Notes: generated by a model not told the origin, from the letters alone. A stretch of 64,000 nt of DNA from GCA-2748575 sp965222725 (GCA_965222725.1 OZ244969.1:3472001-3536000); one strand, 5' to 3'; numbered from the stretch's first letter, positions 8,396-17,989 are shown. A program made the numbers and translations.

Positions 8396-10429
8396 GTGCC
8401 TGAACTCAGTCAGTTAAAAGAAAAAGCAGAACAACTCAGGGAAGAACTCTGGAACCATAATTATCGTTATTACGTACTGGATGAACCCACGGTTCCCGAT
8501 GCGGAATACGATCGCCTGTTCCGGGAACTGAAACAACTGGAGCAGGACCATCCGGAACTGGTGACGGAAGATTCGCCCACCCAGCGGGTGGGGGCGCCGC
8601 CGCTGGATATGTTCGAACAGGTGACCCATCGGGTGCCCATGCTGTCACTGGACAATGTCTTCAATGAAGAAGAATTACAGTCCTTTGATAAACGCATTCG
8701 CGAACGGCTGGAAACTGAAGATAACATCGAATATGTGTGCGAACCCAAACTGGATGGCCTGGCGGTATCCCTGATGTATGAACAGGGCAAGCTGGTTCAG
8801 GCAGCCACCCGCGGCGATGGTCAGACCGGCGAAGACATTACCCGCAATATTCGTACGATTCATTCCATCCCGCTGAAACTCCGCGGCAAGGATTTTCCCC
8901 CGCAGATCGAAGTGCGCGGTGAAGTCTTTATGCCGCTGGAAGGATTTAATCGCTTCAATGAAAACGCCGCCGCGAACGGCGAAAAAGTTTTTGCCAACCC
9001 ACGTAATGCAGCGGCGGGCAGCCTGCGCCAGCTGGATTCCAGTGTCACCGCCAAACGCCCGCTGGATATATACGCCTATGGTGTGGGTTATGTGGCAGGG
9101 GCGGAATTACCCAAACAACACTACGATATTCTCCAGTCTCTGAAAAAATGGGGCTTTAAAATTAATCCGGAAATTTCCGTGGTAACCGGCGCTGACGAGT
9201 GCAATGCCTATCACGATCATTTGCTGGCGAAGCGCGATTCGCTGGGCTACGAAATTGACGGCATCGTCTACAAAGTGAATTCCATTAAACTGCAGCAGGA
9301 ACTGGGCTTTGTGTCCCGGGCGCCCCGTTGGGCCACGGCCCACAAGTTTCCCGCTCAGGAAGAAATGACAGTTTTGAAAGATGTGGAGTTCCAGGTGGGC
9401 CGCACTGGCGCAATCACGCCTGTTGCCAGGCTGGAACCGGTGTCTGTGGGAGGTGTCACTGTGAGCAATGCCACGCTTCACAATATGGATGAAGTGCAAC
9501 GCATGGATCTGCGCATTGGTGATACGGTGGTGATATACCGCGCCGGCGATGTGATCCCCAAAGTGGTTCGAACGGTTCCCGAGAAACGTCCCAAAAACGC
9601 CAGGCAAATAGAAATGCCCGAAACCTGCCCGGTGTGCGGCTCTGACATCGGCAAGCCGGAAGGCGAGGCGGTGGCTCGCTGCACCGGTGGGTTGTTTTGC
9701 CAGGCTCAGGTGAAAGAGGCCATCAAGCATTTTGCCTCGCGCCGCGCCATGGATATCGATGGCCTGGGAGACAAGCTGGTGGAGCAGTTTGTGGATAATG
9801 AGCTGATACGCCATGTATCGGATCTGTTTCATCTCAAGGCGGATCAAATCGCAGCCCTGGAGCGTATGGGTGACAAATCCGCGAACAACCTGGTGGAGGC
9901 GCTGGAGAAAAGCAAGGCCACCAGCCTGCAGCGTTTTATTTATGCCCTGGGTATTCGCGAAGTGGGGGAAGCCACGGCTTTGAACCTGGCCAATCATTTC
10001 GGATCTCTGGAAAAAATTCGCGGGGCCAGTGAAGAGGATCTGCTGGAAGTGCCGGATATCGGCCCCATCGTGGCCCGCCATATTTATACCTTTTTTCGTC
10101 AGCCGCATAACCTGGACGTGATCAGGGATCTGCAGGAATCCGGCGTACACTGGGACGAAATCGAAGTGGATCCGCACCGGGAAAAGCCGCTGGAAGGCCA
10201 GACCTGGGTGTTAACCGGCACCTTATCCGAAATGACCCGGGATCAGGCCAAGGGGCATTTGCAAACCCTGGGTGCTAAAGTATCCGGTAGTGTTTCCAAA
10301 AAAACTCACTGTGTGGTGGTGGGTGAAAACGCGGGCTCCAAGCTCAGCAAGGCGGAGTCTCTGGGGGTAGAGACTATGGATGAAGCCGCTTTTGTTGAGT
10401 ATCTTAAAACTCAGAGTGTGGCGGTGTAG
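8396..10429 (+). CDS. ligA: NAD-dependent DNA ligase LigA
   Basis: Seals nicks using NAD+ in replication and repair. All domains are present: domain Ia with HNYRYYVLDEP and DAEYDRLFREL, the adenylation domain with the catalytic lysine in KLDG at about residue 118, the OB fold, a four-cysteine zinc finger (CPVC followed by RCTGG and FC), helix-hairpin-helix repeats and a C-terminal BRCT domain. I prefer the GTG at 8396, nine bases after GGAAGAG, because the product then starts like other LigA proteins; an in-frame ATG at 8378 would add six residues. A TACAAT at 8355-8360 could be a -10 box. Confidence 0.96.
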   Translation: MPELSQLKEKAEQLREELWNHNYRYYVLDEPTVPDAEYDRLFRELKQLEQDHPELVTEDSPTQRVGAPPLDMFEQVTHRVPMLSLDNVFNEEELQSFDKRIRERLETEDNIEYVCEPKLDGLAVSLMYEQGKLVQAATRGDGQTGEDITRNIRTIHSIPLKLRGKDFPPQIEVRGEVFMPLEGFNRFNENAAANGEKVFANPRNAAAGSLRQLDSSVTAKRPLDIYAYGVGYVAGAELPKQHYDILQSLKKWGFKINPEISVVTGADECNAYHDHLLAKRDSLGYEIDGIVYKVNSIKLQQELGFVSRAPRWATAHKFPAQEEMTVLKDVEFQVGRTGAITPVARLEPVSVGGVTVSNATLHNMDEVQRMDLRIGDTVVIYRAGDVIPKVVRTVPEKRPKNARQIEMPETCPVCGSDIGKPEGEAVARCTGGLFCQAQVKEAIKHFASRRAMDIDGLGDKLVEQFVDNELIRHVSDLFHLKADQIAALERMGDKSANNLVEALEKSKATSLQRFIYALGIREVGEATALNLANHFGSLEKIRGASEEDLLEVPDIGPIVARHIYTFFRQPHNLDVIRDLQESGVHWDEIEVDPHREKPLEGQTWVLTGTLSEMTRDQAKGHLQTLGAKVSGSVSKKTHCVVVGENAGSKLSKAESLGVETMDEAAFVEYLKTQSVAV

Positions 10430-10483
10430 GTTCTCTGTCCATACAAACTACCCTTACAACAAACAGAACAAGCGGGGAAAACC

Positions 10484-11086
10484 ATGTCAGCAGACAACGA
10501 ATCCAGAACATCTTCCGGTGCCGGGTTACCGGTTGGAGCGCTGCTGGCGCTGTTCAGCCTGGTGGTGGCCATTGCTGCACTCTGGTTTGCTTTCAAGACC
10601 CATCAGGAAAGCGTTACCCGGCTGAACGAGGCCCTGACCATTCAGAATCAGCAGCGGGACCAGATGATCTCTGACTGGCAGAAAACCCTGGCAGCACTAC
10701 GCATGCAACAGGAAGAAAGCCGCGGCTTTATGGTGCGCCAGCATCATTATGCCCGATTGATGCAGTTATTGTCTGACGCCTATGTGCTGACGATTCGGCT
10801 GGAACCCGCTGCACTGGAAGAGGTGCATCATCGTATTAATGCCGAGTTCCATGCGCTGGAGCCTTTTCTTGCACCGCAAAACCGCGACTGGCTGGCACAG
10901 CAACTGGCAGCCATCAAAACTGTCAGTACGCGACTGGCAGACCCCCTGAAGGACTACGAGGAAAACCTCCTCACTACCAAAACCTCGTTACGCAATCAGA
11001 TCGATGAAGCCCATCAGAAAACCTATGGCATGTTATTCGGTGGTGTACAGAGGGGGCCGGCTGGCAATGCTCAAGTTGTGGAGTAG
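10484..11086 (+). CDS. Single-pass membrane protein with coiled coil, unknown function
   Basis: Not recognised as a named family. The 200-residue product has a short polar N-terminus, one membrane helix at about residues 16-36, and then a Gln/Glu/Arg-rich, probably coiled-coil or helical-bundle domain to the end. This predicts a protein anchored in the inner membrane with most of its mass on one side. The ATG follows AGCGGGGAAAACC. Its last 20 bases overlap the start of the transglycosylase-like lipoprotein, so the two are probably translated together and may work together in the envelope. It begins 54 bp after ligA, with no terminator between them. Confidence 0.6.
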   Translation: MSADNESRTSSGAGLPVGALLALFSLVVAIAALWFAFKTHQESVTRLNEALTIQNQQRDQMISDWQKTLAALRMQQEESRGFMVRQHHYARLMQLLSDAYVLTIRLEPAALEEVHHRINAEFHALEPFLAPQNRDWLAQQLAAIKTVSTRLADPLKDYEENLLTTKTSLRNQIDEAHQKTYGMLFGGVQRGPAGNAQVVE

Positions 11087-11675
11087 AGTAATCTGGGCGG
11101 GTGTATTAGCGGTGATTCTGGCGGGCTGTATCACCAGTCCCCCGCGCCAGATCGACAATATCTGTTCTATTTTCCGGGAAAAGGATGACTGGCACGAAGA
11201 CGCCGTGGCTGCCGCCAACAAGTGGGGCACCGAAGTACCGGTTCTGATGGCGATCATGCATCAGGAATCCAAATTTATCGGTGATAATCAGCCGGAATTT
11301 GAATGGTTTCTGATTATTCCACTGGGACGCGCATCCAACGCTTACGGCTATGCGCAGGCGCTGGAAGGCACCTGGGAACACTACCAGAGAGCCACTGGTA
11401 ACTATGGTGCTGACCGGGATGATTTTGCCGATGCCGTGGATTTTATTGGCTGGTATTCTGCCGAAAGCTATCGCCGCAATAAAATTCGCAGAAACGATAC
11501 CTATCACCTTTACCTGGCCTACCATGAAGGCCACGGTGGGTTTGAGCGGCGCAGTTTCCGGGAAAAATACTGGTTAAAAACCGTTGCCAAAAAGGTATCT
11601 GCCAAGTCCATTGCTTACCGGCGCCAGTATAACGGCTGCAAAGACAGCCTGGATGATGGTGGCTGGTTCTGGTAA
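11067..11675 (+). CDS. Lipoprotein with lytic-transglycosylase-like (SLT) domain
   Basis: Starting at the ATG at 11067 (after AGGGGGCC) gives 202 residues with a lipoprotein signal ending LAGC, so the mature protein would be anchored by Cys19 or so. The body has the lysozyme-like pattern of SLT enzymes: a helix ending MHQES, where the glutamate is the likely catalytic acid, then YGYAQALEGTW, which corresponds to the GLMQ-type motif, and a late YHLYLAYHEG. Family knowledge says such proteins cleave peptidoglycan glycan strands. Activity here is inferred. It overlaps the upstream membrane protein by 20 bp. The frame extends upstream to 11004, but that would bury the signal peptide. Confidence 0.75.
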   Translation: MLKLWSRVIWAGVLAVILAGCITSPPRQIDNICSIFREKDDWHEDAVAAANKWGTEVPVLMAIMHQESKFIGDNQPEFEWFLIIPLGRASNAYGYAQALEGTWEHYQRATGNYGADRDDFADAVDFIGWYSAESYRRNKIRRNDTYHLYLAYHEGHGGFERRSFREKYWLKTVAKKVSAKSIAYRRQYNGCKDSLDDGGWFW

Positions 11676-11751
11676 ACCTGTGGTGGCTATCGGCTGGCAA
11701 CTGAAGCGGGTCAGCAACTAAAGGCCTACAAGTGATTAAAGGTGGTTAAGG

Positions 11752-12585
11752 ATGGCAGACAGTGCGGATTTTCAGGTCAGGAGTGATTCCCTGCGGTTGG
11801 CAAAAACAGCGACACAGCCCGCAAAACCGGTAAAAGACAGCAAGGATAAAATCCGCAATTTACAGGTGGAACTGCTCCGGCAGCACCTGGCGTTTTTTCG
11901 CGAAAGCCGGCGGGCCATTATCGTGTTTGAAGGTACGGATGCCTCGGGCAAGGGCGGTGCTATCCGGCGTCTGACACGTCATCTGGACCCGCGCAGTGCC
12001 CATGTCTGGCCCATTGGTGCTCCGGATGCCTATGAAAAACAACACCATTACCTGCAGCGATTCTGGACGCGCCTGCCGACCCAGGGGGAAATCACGATTT
12101 TTGATCGTTCCTGGTATGGCCGTGTACTGGTAGAACGGGTAGAGGGTTTTTGTGAAAAGCATGAATGGAAACGGGCTTATCAGGAAATCAATGAATTTGA
12201 ACGGCAACTCACGGACGATGGCGTGATTATCATCAAGCTGTTTTTGCACCTGTCCAAGGACGAACAGTATGAACGCCTGGTAGAACGCATCAGGGAGCCG
12301 GCCAAACGCTGGAAAATTACCAGCTCAGATCTGGTCAGCCGCAATTACTGGGATCAGTATCAGGAGTCTTATGAAGATATGCTGAATAAAACCAGCACAA
12401 AGAATGCTCCCTGGTATGTGATCCCGGCCGATGACAAAGCCAGTGCCCGTTGCTATACGCTGCAAGTGGTGCGCGACACCCTGGCGCAGTATGTTGATAC
12501 CTCGAAAGTATCACTGCTGGCTCCGGATGTGGCGGCCATGGTGGTGGAGCAGTTCGGGCCTGATGTATTCAAAACACCGGAATAG
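11752..12585 (+). CDS. Polyphosphate kinase 2 family protein
   Basis: PPK2 enzymes move phosphate between polyphosphate and nucleotides. The 277-residue protein has the Walker A motif EGTDASGKGG at about residue 60, the conserved LTRHLDPR that follows it, and the lid/Walker B motif FDRSWYGRVLVERVEGF. The later SRNYWDQYQESYEDML and the NAPWYVIPADDK segment are also typical. It is a single-domain PPK2 of normal size, most like class I, whose members mainly use polyphosphate to phosphorylate ADP or GDP; the exact substrate cannot be read from sequence. The ATG follows GGTGGTTAAGG. A small YheU-type gene starts 6 bp downstream, probably co-transcribed. Confidence 0.93.
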   Translation: MADSADFQVRSDSLRLAKTATQPAKPVKDSKDKIRNLQVELLRQHLAFFRESRRAIIVFEGTDASGKGGAIRRLTRHLDPRSAHVWPIGAPDAYEKQHHYLQRFWTRLPTQGEITIFDRSWYGRVLVERVEGFCEKHEWKRAYQEINEFERQLTDDGVIIIKLFLHLSKDEQYERLVERIREPAKRWKITSSDLVSRNYWDQYQESYEDMLNKTSTKNAPWYVIPADDKASARCYTLQVVRDTLAQYVDTSKVSLLAPDVAAMVVEQFGPDVFKTPE

Positions 12586-12591
12586 CCCTGT

Positions 12592-12843
12592 ATGTCTGAT
12601 CAGCTGATAGAAGTTCCCTGGCAGGAACTGGATACCGATACCCTGTTTAATCTGGTGGCTGAATTTGTTACCCGTGATGGTACGGATTATGGCGAGCAGG
12701 AAATTTCTACTGAACGCAAAACAGAACAGGTACTGGCGGGGATTCGTAACCGTCAGTTCGTGATTGTGTTTGATACGGAAATGGAACAGTGCAACGTGGT
12801 TACCATGGAAAGCTGGCGCGAGCATCTTCGTGGTGGTGCTTAG
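12592..12843 (+). CDS. YheU family (UPF0270) protein
   Basis: An 83-residue protein with the family pattern: an opening IEVPWQEL, then a TRDGTDYGEQE segment, then KTEQVLAGIRNRQFVIVFD. The family is widespread in gammaproteobacteria and has no established function. It begins 6 bp after the PPK2 gene, without a strong ribosome site of its own, which suggests translational coupling. It ends 14 bp before the convergent c-di-GMP gene, with no terminator in the gap. Confidence 0.8.
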   Translation: MSDQLIEVPWQELDTDTLFNLVAEFVTRDGTDYGEQEISTERKTEQVLAGIRNRQFVIVFDTEMEQCNVVTMESWREHLRGGA

Positions 12844-12857
12844 TAGTGCTTAGGACG

Positions 12858-15029
12858 CTAATCAAAATCCTCCAGTTGTTCAATCCAGGGCCGTTGCTGC
12901 ATATATTTGATAAAACTGTCGGAATCAATGGCAGGGCTGAAAAAGAAGCCCTGTATCATGTCGCAACGCCTTTCCATCAGAAAGCGTAACTCATCTTCGA
13001 TTTCCACACCTTCGGCGACCACTTCCAGGTTCAGGTTTTTACACAGTTGAATGATGCTGTGCACAATGGAGGCGGACTGGGCGTTGCGCACGCATTCAGT
13101 AATAAAGCAGCGGTCAATCTTGAGGCTGGTAAAGGGAAAACGGGTCAGATAACTCAGGGATGAATAACCGGTACCAAAGTCATCCAGCGCCACCCGCACA
13201 CCCAGAGAACGCAGGCCCTCCAGTGTCCTCAGCGTACGATGGGTGTCATCCATCAGTATGTTTTCGGTAATTTCCACTTCCAGCTGGGCGGGAATCAGGC
13301 TGTGATGTTCCAGCGTGGAGCGTACGATTTCCACCAGATTGGAGGTGCGGATTTGTAACGCCGACAGATTGATGGCGGTACGCACCGGCGGAATTCCGGC
13401 CTGATTCCAGGCCTTGGTTTTGCGGCAGGCTTCGTGCAGCAGCCATTCGCCTACTTCGTTAATCAAACCCAGCTCTTCTGCCATGGGAATAAACTGGCCC
13501 GGAGATATCATGCCTTTTTCCGGGTGGCGCCAGCGAATCAGGGCTTCTACGCTGCGGACTTCCCGGGTGTGCAGGTTGATTTTGGGCTGGAAATGCAGCT
13601 CCAGTTCGCCATTGCGGATAGCGTTGCGCAGATCGTTTTCAACAGACAGCCGTTCCTTGGAGCGGGCATCAATTTCGCTGGAATAGAAGCGAAAACTGTT
13701 GCGGCCCTGGGCTTTGGCAAACAGCATGGCGGCGTCGGCATTGCGTAGCAGGGTCTCGCCGTTCTGGCCGTTAACCGGATACAGGGAAATACCGGCGCTG
13801 GCGGTAACCACCACGTTGTTGGCTTTTACCGTAATGGGCGACGACAACCGCTTGAGTACTTTCTGTATCAACAGAATCACATCGTCCAGCTTGCGGAAAT
13901 TATTCAGCAGTATCACAAACTGGTCGCCCTCCAGCCGTGCCAGTACATTACCGGTGCCTTCCTCGGCGGCGTGGGGGTCTATAGCGGCCGGGGTAAGCTG
14001 CACGCTGCTGGGGTCGTCCATCGCTTCAAGCAACCGCTGCGATGCCTTTACCAGCAGCTTGTCGCCGGCATCGTGGCCCAGCGAGTTATTAATCCGGGTA
14101 AAAAGATCCAGGTCCAGCACCATCACCGCCAGGCAACTGGCCGTTTCCTTTGCTCTTTTGATGGCGTGTTCCAGATGGATTTTAAAAAAGGTGCGGTTGG
14201 GCAGTGACGTGAGTGTATCGTAATAGGCCAGTTGCAGGATTTTGTCTTTGTTGTAGGTTTCTTCCGTAATATCCAGCACGGTACCGGCGATCACATAGTC
14301 GCTGTCGCCGCGGAAACTGAATTCCGCTTCGTGTCGCAGGCGTTTGGTGGTGCCGCTGTGATCAATAAAGTTGTGTTCTATCACCAGGGACTTTTCCTGG
14401 CTTTTAATGGCCTTGTCGTAAATCTGCAGCACCCGGTTCTTTTCTTCCTGGGAAAACTTGGCGTAGATTTCGTTCAGTGTGGGGGTGCTGTCGTCGGCAA
14501 AATCCAGAACCCGCCTGAATTCCTTGGATACAAACAGCTTGCGGTCGCGGGTGTCCCAGCTCCAGCTGCCCAGTTTGGCGATACGTTCTGCGTTTTCCAG
14601 ACGTGATTCCCGCTGTTCCAGGGTTTTCAGAATGGTGCTGGTACGCAGAATGTAGCGGGTGCGTTGTTCCAGAATCAGGTGGTTCAGCGGTTTGGTAATA
14701 AAGTCGGTAGCGCCGGCATCGAAGGCGCGGTTAATGGATTCTGCATCATCCAGGCCGGTCATGATCATGATAGGCACGTGTTCGCTGCCCTGCATGCTGC
14801 GGATGCGTTCGCATACTTCGTAGCCGTCCACCACCGGCATGATCAGGTCAAGCAACACCAGATCCGGCTGATAGCGGTTAAACTTGTTCAGGGCATCTTC
14901 GCCGTTGACCGCTTCAACCACGTTAAATCCGGCATCCTGCAGGGTATCCAGGGCAACAAAGCGCATCGCATCGTCGTCATCGACAATGAGCACCAAAAAG
15001 TCATTGTTGTTAATATTAATGGGTAGCAC
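12858..15029 (-). CDS. Response regulator with PAS, degenerate GGDEF and EAL domains
   Basis: The 723-residue cytoplasmic protein has a receiver domain (about residues 12-125) with paired acidic residues DDDD and phospho-acceptor Asp in LVLLDLIMP, a PAS region (about 145-260), a GGDEF domain (about 272-445) and an EAL domain (about 460-710). The GGDEF signature is changed to EGDQF, so cyclase activity is doubtful; in known proteins such domains often act as GTP sensors. The EAL domain keeps EALIRW, the TAINLS asparagine, ITEN, DDFGTGYS, KID and AEGVE, so c-di-GMP phosphodiesterase activity is likely. The start is a GTG with no clear ribosome site; this is the weakest point. It is divergent from the MCE operon. 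Confidence 0.9.
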   Translation of the reverse strand: MLPININNNDFLVLIVDDDDAMRFVALDTLQDAGFNVVEAVNGEDALNKFNRYQPDLVLLDLIMPVVDGYEVCERIRSMQGSEHVPIMIMTGLDDAESINRAFDAGATDFITKPLNHLILEQRTRYILRTSTILKTLEQRESRLENAERIAKLGSWSWDTRDRKLFVSKEFRRVLDFADDSTPTLNEIYAKFSQEEKNRVLQIYDKAIKSQEKSLVIEHNFIDHSGTTKRLRHEAEFSFRGDSDYVIAGTVLDITEETYNKDKILQLAYYDTLTSLPNRTFFKIHLEHAIKRAKETASCLAVMVLDLDLFTRINNSLGHDAGDKLLVKASQRLLEAMDDPSSVQLTPAAIDPHAAEEGTGNVLARLEGDQFVILLNNFRKLDDVILLIQKVLKRLSSPITVKANNVVVTASAGISLYPVNGQNGETLLRNADAAMLFAKAQGRNSFRFYSSEIDARSKERLSVENDLRNAIRNGELELHFQPKINLHTREVRSVEALIRWRHPEKGMISPGQFIPMAEELGLINEVGEWLLHEACRKTKAWNQAGIPPVRTAINLSALQIRTSNLVEIVRSTLEHHSLIPAQLEVEITENILMDDTHRTLRTLEGLRSLGVRVALDDFGTGYSSLSYLTRFPFTSLKIDRCFITECVRNAQSASIVHSIIQLCKNLNLEVVAEGVEIEDELRFLMERRCDMIQGFFFSPAIDSDSFIKYMQQRPWIEQLEDFD

Positions 15030-15172
15030 GTGCGCGATGTGTGTTGTATAAAAAGCGGGTGATAAGAAAAGTTTAGCCGGGGTTTGTGCAATAGAACAGT
15101 GGATTTATGTTAACGCATGCCGCGAATAAGAACCGGCGCACACATAACTATAGGCTATGGATTGGGGGCCTC

Positions 15173-16279
15173 ATGTATTTACGGGTAGTCGGAGAGGCAG
15201 AAGTCGAACTGGCCGGCAGCTGGACTATCGACAGTATCATGGCGATTCAGGCAGAGAGCAAAGCTTTTGCCTGGCCGGAGGACAAATACCTGACATTGCG
15301 CTCCGGCGACCGGTTCCGGCTGGATGTATCCGGTGCCTGGCTGCTGCGGCGCCTGCTGCAATCCTTGCGGCAGCGGTACGATACCGTCAACTCTCTGGTG
15401 GAAGACCAGAATCTGCTGGGCTATCTGGATGAACTGGACGCCCGGCCCGTGGCCGCAGAGCCGGGGCGTTTCTTTCTGGTGGAGCAACTGCATTCCCTGG
15501 GGGAGTGGGTGGTGAGCGCCTGGCAGGGGCTGCTGGACTGGCTGGCCTTTGTGGGCGAAGTCTTTGTGCTGCTGCTCTACGGCGTTGCCAATCTCAAGCA
15601 TTTGCGGATCAAATCCGTTTCCCGTCATGTGTACACTTCCGGTATTCAGGCCATTCCCATTGTGGCGCTGATCGCGTTTCTGATCAGTGTGGTGCTGGCC
15701 TATCAGGGGGCTACGCAGTTGCGCCAGTTCGGCGCGGATATTTATACGGTGGATCTGGTGGCGCTGTCGGTACTGCGGGAAATGGGAGTGTTGCTGACGG
15801 CCATTATGGTCGCCGGGCGCTCCGGTAGTGCCTTTGCCGCAGAAATCGGGGTAATGAAGATCAATCAGGAAGTGGATGCCATCCAGACCATGGGGATGAA
15901 TCCGCTGGAAGTGCTGGTGTTGCCCCGGGTCATTGCCCTGATTATTTCCCTGCCGTTGCTGGCTTTTATTGCCGATCTGATGGGTATTGCCGGAGCGGCG
16001 GTGCTTACTTACATGCTGCTGGATATTCCCCTGGTGCAGTTTCTGGAGCGGGTCCACGGGCTGATATCCAATAATATGTGGATGTTCTGGGCGGGTATTA
16101 TCAAGGCACCGGTGTTTGCGTTTTTAATTGCCGCGGTGGGTACTCGCCGCGGTATGCAGGTGAGCACATCGGCAGAAAAGGTGGGTACCTTTACCACTCA
16201 GGCGGTGGTGGAATCCATTTTTCTGGTGATTCTGGCGGATGCCCTGTTTTCCATTCTGTTTTCGCGGTTGGGTATCTGA
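15173..16279 (+). CDS. MlaE-family ABC transporter permease with N-terminal STAS-like domain
   Basis: Permease of an MCE-type lipid transporter. The ATG at 15173 follows GATTGGGGG, giving 368 residues; the frame extends to 15107 but without support. The first roughly 110 residues form a STAS-like domain, then the MlaE/YrbE core with RQFGA, VLREMGVLLTAIMVAGRSGSAFAAEIG, VDAIQTMGMNPLEVLVLPR and GTRRGMQVS, which are strongly conserved in this family. About five membrane helices. First gene of a four-gene operon (permease, ATPase, MCE protein, lipoprotein), an order also known in Pseudomonas outside the classic mla operon. Probable role: phospholipid or other lipid traffic between inner and outer membranes. 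Confidence 0.9.
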   Translation: MYLRVVGEAEVELAGSWTIDSIMAIQAESKAFAWPEDKYLTLRSGDRFRLDVSGAWLLRRLLQSLRQRYDTVNSLVEDQNLLGYLDELDARPVAAEPGRFFLVEQLHSLGEWVVSAWQGLLDWLAFVGEVFVLLLYGVANLKHLRIKSVSRHVYTSGIQAIPIVALIAFLISVVLAYQGATQLRQFGADIYTVDLVALSVLREMGVLLTAIMVAGRSGSAFAAEIGVMKINQEVDAIQTMGMNPLEVLVLPRVIALIISLPLLAFIADLMGIAGAAVLTYMLLDIPLVQFLERVHGLISNNMWMFWAGIIKAPVFAFLIAAVGTRRGMQVSTSAEKVGTFTTQAVVESIFLVILADALFSILFSRLGI

Positions 16280-16284
16280 GCGGT

Positions 16285-17037
16285 ATGACGGATTTCCTGA
16301 AAATCGACAAGATTGTGAATCAGTTCGGCAGTCAGGTGGTTCACGATGGCGTGAGCTTTGCCATTGAGCAAGGCGAAATCCTGGGCATAGTGGGTGGTTC
16401 CGGCACCGGTAAATCCGTGTTGTTACGGACCATACTGGGGTTGCAGAAACCCAGATCCGGCGAGGTCTGGTTTCAGGGGCGCCCGCTGATCGGCTCCCAT
16501 CACGAGGATCGCAGCAACCTGATGACCCAGTGGGGGGTGCTGTTTCAGAGTGGTGCCTTGTTTTCATCCCTTAACGTATCAGAAAACATTGAACTGCCCA
16601 TGAAGGAGCATTTCGATCTGCCGGCGGATGTGCGCCACGAGCTGGCCACCCTGAAACTGAAAATGGTGGGCCTGCCGGAAGAGGCGGGGCAGAAGTTTCC
16701 CGCGCAGTTATCCGGCGGTATGGTGAAACGGGTGGCACTGGCCCGGGCTCTGGCGCTGGATCCCCAGGTGGTGTTTCTGGACGAGCCCACGTCCGGCCTG
16801 GATCCGATTTCCGCCGGGGAATTTGATCAGCTGTTGCGGACACTGCAGCGTGATATAGGCTTGACAGTGGTCATGATTACTCATGATATGGACAGTATTC
16901 TAACGGCCTGCGACCGCCTGGCGGTGCTGGTGGACAAGCAGGTTATTATCGATACGGTGGACCGGGTGGTGCAGAATCCGCATCCCTGGATTCAACGGTA
17001 TTTTCATGGTCAACGGTCCAAGCTGGTTCGTGAATAG
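16285..17037 (+). CDS. MlaF-like ABC transporter ATP-binding protein
   Basis: 250 residues starting at the ATG at 16285, five bases after the permease stop; a longer open frame upstream is only overlap with the permease gene. It has Walker A GGSGTGKS, the Q-loop in LFQSGALFSS, signature LSGGMVKRVALARALA, Walker B VVFLDEPTSGLDP, and the H-loop in VMITHDMDS. The LFQSGALF and GGMVKR wording is typical of MlaF-type ATPases. It would power the MlaE-like permease encoded just before it. The family call is firm, the substrate unproven. Confidence 0.92.
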   Translation: MTDFLKIDKIVNQFGSQVVHDGVSFAIEQGEILGIVGGSGTGKSVLLRTILGLQKPRSGEVWFQGRPLIGSHHEDRSNLMTQWGVLFQSGALFSSLNVSENIELPMKEHFDLPADVRHELATLKLKMVGLPEEAGQKFPAQLSGGMVKRVALARALALDPQVVFLDEPTSGLDPISAGEFDQLLRTLQRDIGLTVVMITHDMDSILTACDRLAVLVDKQVIIDTVDRVVQNPHPWIQRYFHGQRSKLVRE

Positions 17038-17059
17038 GTTGGTCTGAGGTTAGGATTTT

Positions 17060-17989
17060 ATGGAACGTAACGGAAATTATATTGCGGTGGGTGCTTTTGT
17101 GTTGGTAGTGCTGGCGCTGGGGTTTTTCTGGCTGATCTGGCTCACCGGCGACGACCGCCGCTACGAAACCTATTCCATGTATTTTGAAGGCTCTGTGCTG
17201 GGCCTGTCGGAAGGATCCGAGGTGACTTATATGGGGGTGGATGTAGGCCGGGTGATGGATATCAATATTCACCCGGATTACCCGGGCATGGTGCAGGTGC
17301 TGGTGGATATTGAGGAAAACACCCCCATCCGCCCCAATACCTATGCCAGCCTGGCCATGCGCGGTGTGACCGGGCTGGTGATTATTGAGCTCACAGAAGA
17401 TCCGGAATCGGTGCATCAGGGGTTTCGCAAGGATTCCCTTGGCAATAGGGAGATTTCTGTTAAGCCCTCCCTGATCAGTAAATTTGCCAAGGAATTGCCG
17501 CAGTTGTCCGGGCAGGTGTCCGCCTTGTTGCAACGGTTTAACGACTTGATGAGTGAAGACAACATGACCCATATCAGCCAGACCCTGGCCAATCTGGAAA
17601 ACTTCAGCGGCAATGTGGCAAAAGACAGTGAACAGTTTGGCGTACTGATCAGCGACGCCCGGGTGGCCCTGAAGGATATGTCGGCTGCTGCGGATTCGGT
17701 GAAAACCCTGAGTGATAGTATGGGGCCACGTACCGATGAAATGATGGCCTCGGTGAATGCCGCAGCAGCGCGCGCGGATCTGGCCATGGAAGGGCTGAAT
17801 AAAATCCTGAATGAAAACAATACCGGCGTTCGCCGCTTTGTGGACAATGGCCTGCCGGAACTGACGGAGCTGATTATCGATGCCCGCAGCGCGCTGAACG
17901 ATATCAGTGAACTGGCCCAGACCATTAAAGAAGACCCTTCCCAGTTAATTTATCAGCCCAGGCAGGGCGGCATGGAGTTGCAACGATGA
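17060..17989 (+). CDS. MCE-domain protein (MlaD-like)
   Basis: 309 residues with one N-terminal membrane helix (about residues 8-28) and one MCE domain (about 38-115) containing FEGSVLGLSEGSEVTYMGV and the RGVTGLVIIEL strand. A long helical C-terminal region of about 180 residues follows. In known systems MCE proteins form hexamers in the periplasm that shuttle lipids. The long helical tail is closer to the PqiB or needle type than to short MlaD. The ATG follows a GAGGTTAGGA stretch. It ends in a 4-base ATGA overlap with the next gene, which supports co-translation. Confidence 0.9.
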   Translation: MERNGNYIAVGAFVLVVLALGFFWLIWLTGDDRRYETYSMYFEGSVLGLSEGSEVTYMGVDVGRVMDINIHPDYPGMVQVLVDIEENTPIRPNTYASLAMRGVTGLVIIELTEDPESVHQGFRKDSLGNREISVKPSLISKFAKELPQLSGQVSALLQRFNDLMSEDNMTHISQTLANLENFSGNVAKDSEQFGVLISDARVALKDMSAAADSVKTLSDSMGPRTDEMMASVNAAAARADLAMEGLNKILNENNTGVRRFVDNGLPELTELIIDARSALNDISELAQTIKEDPSQLIYQPRQGGMELQR

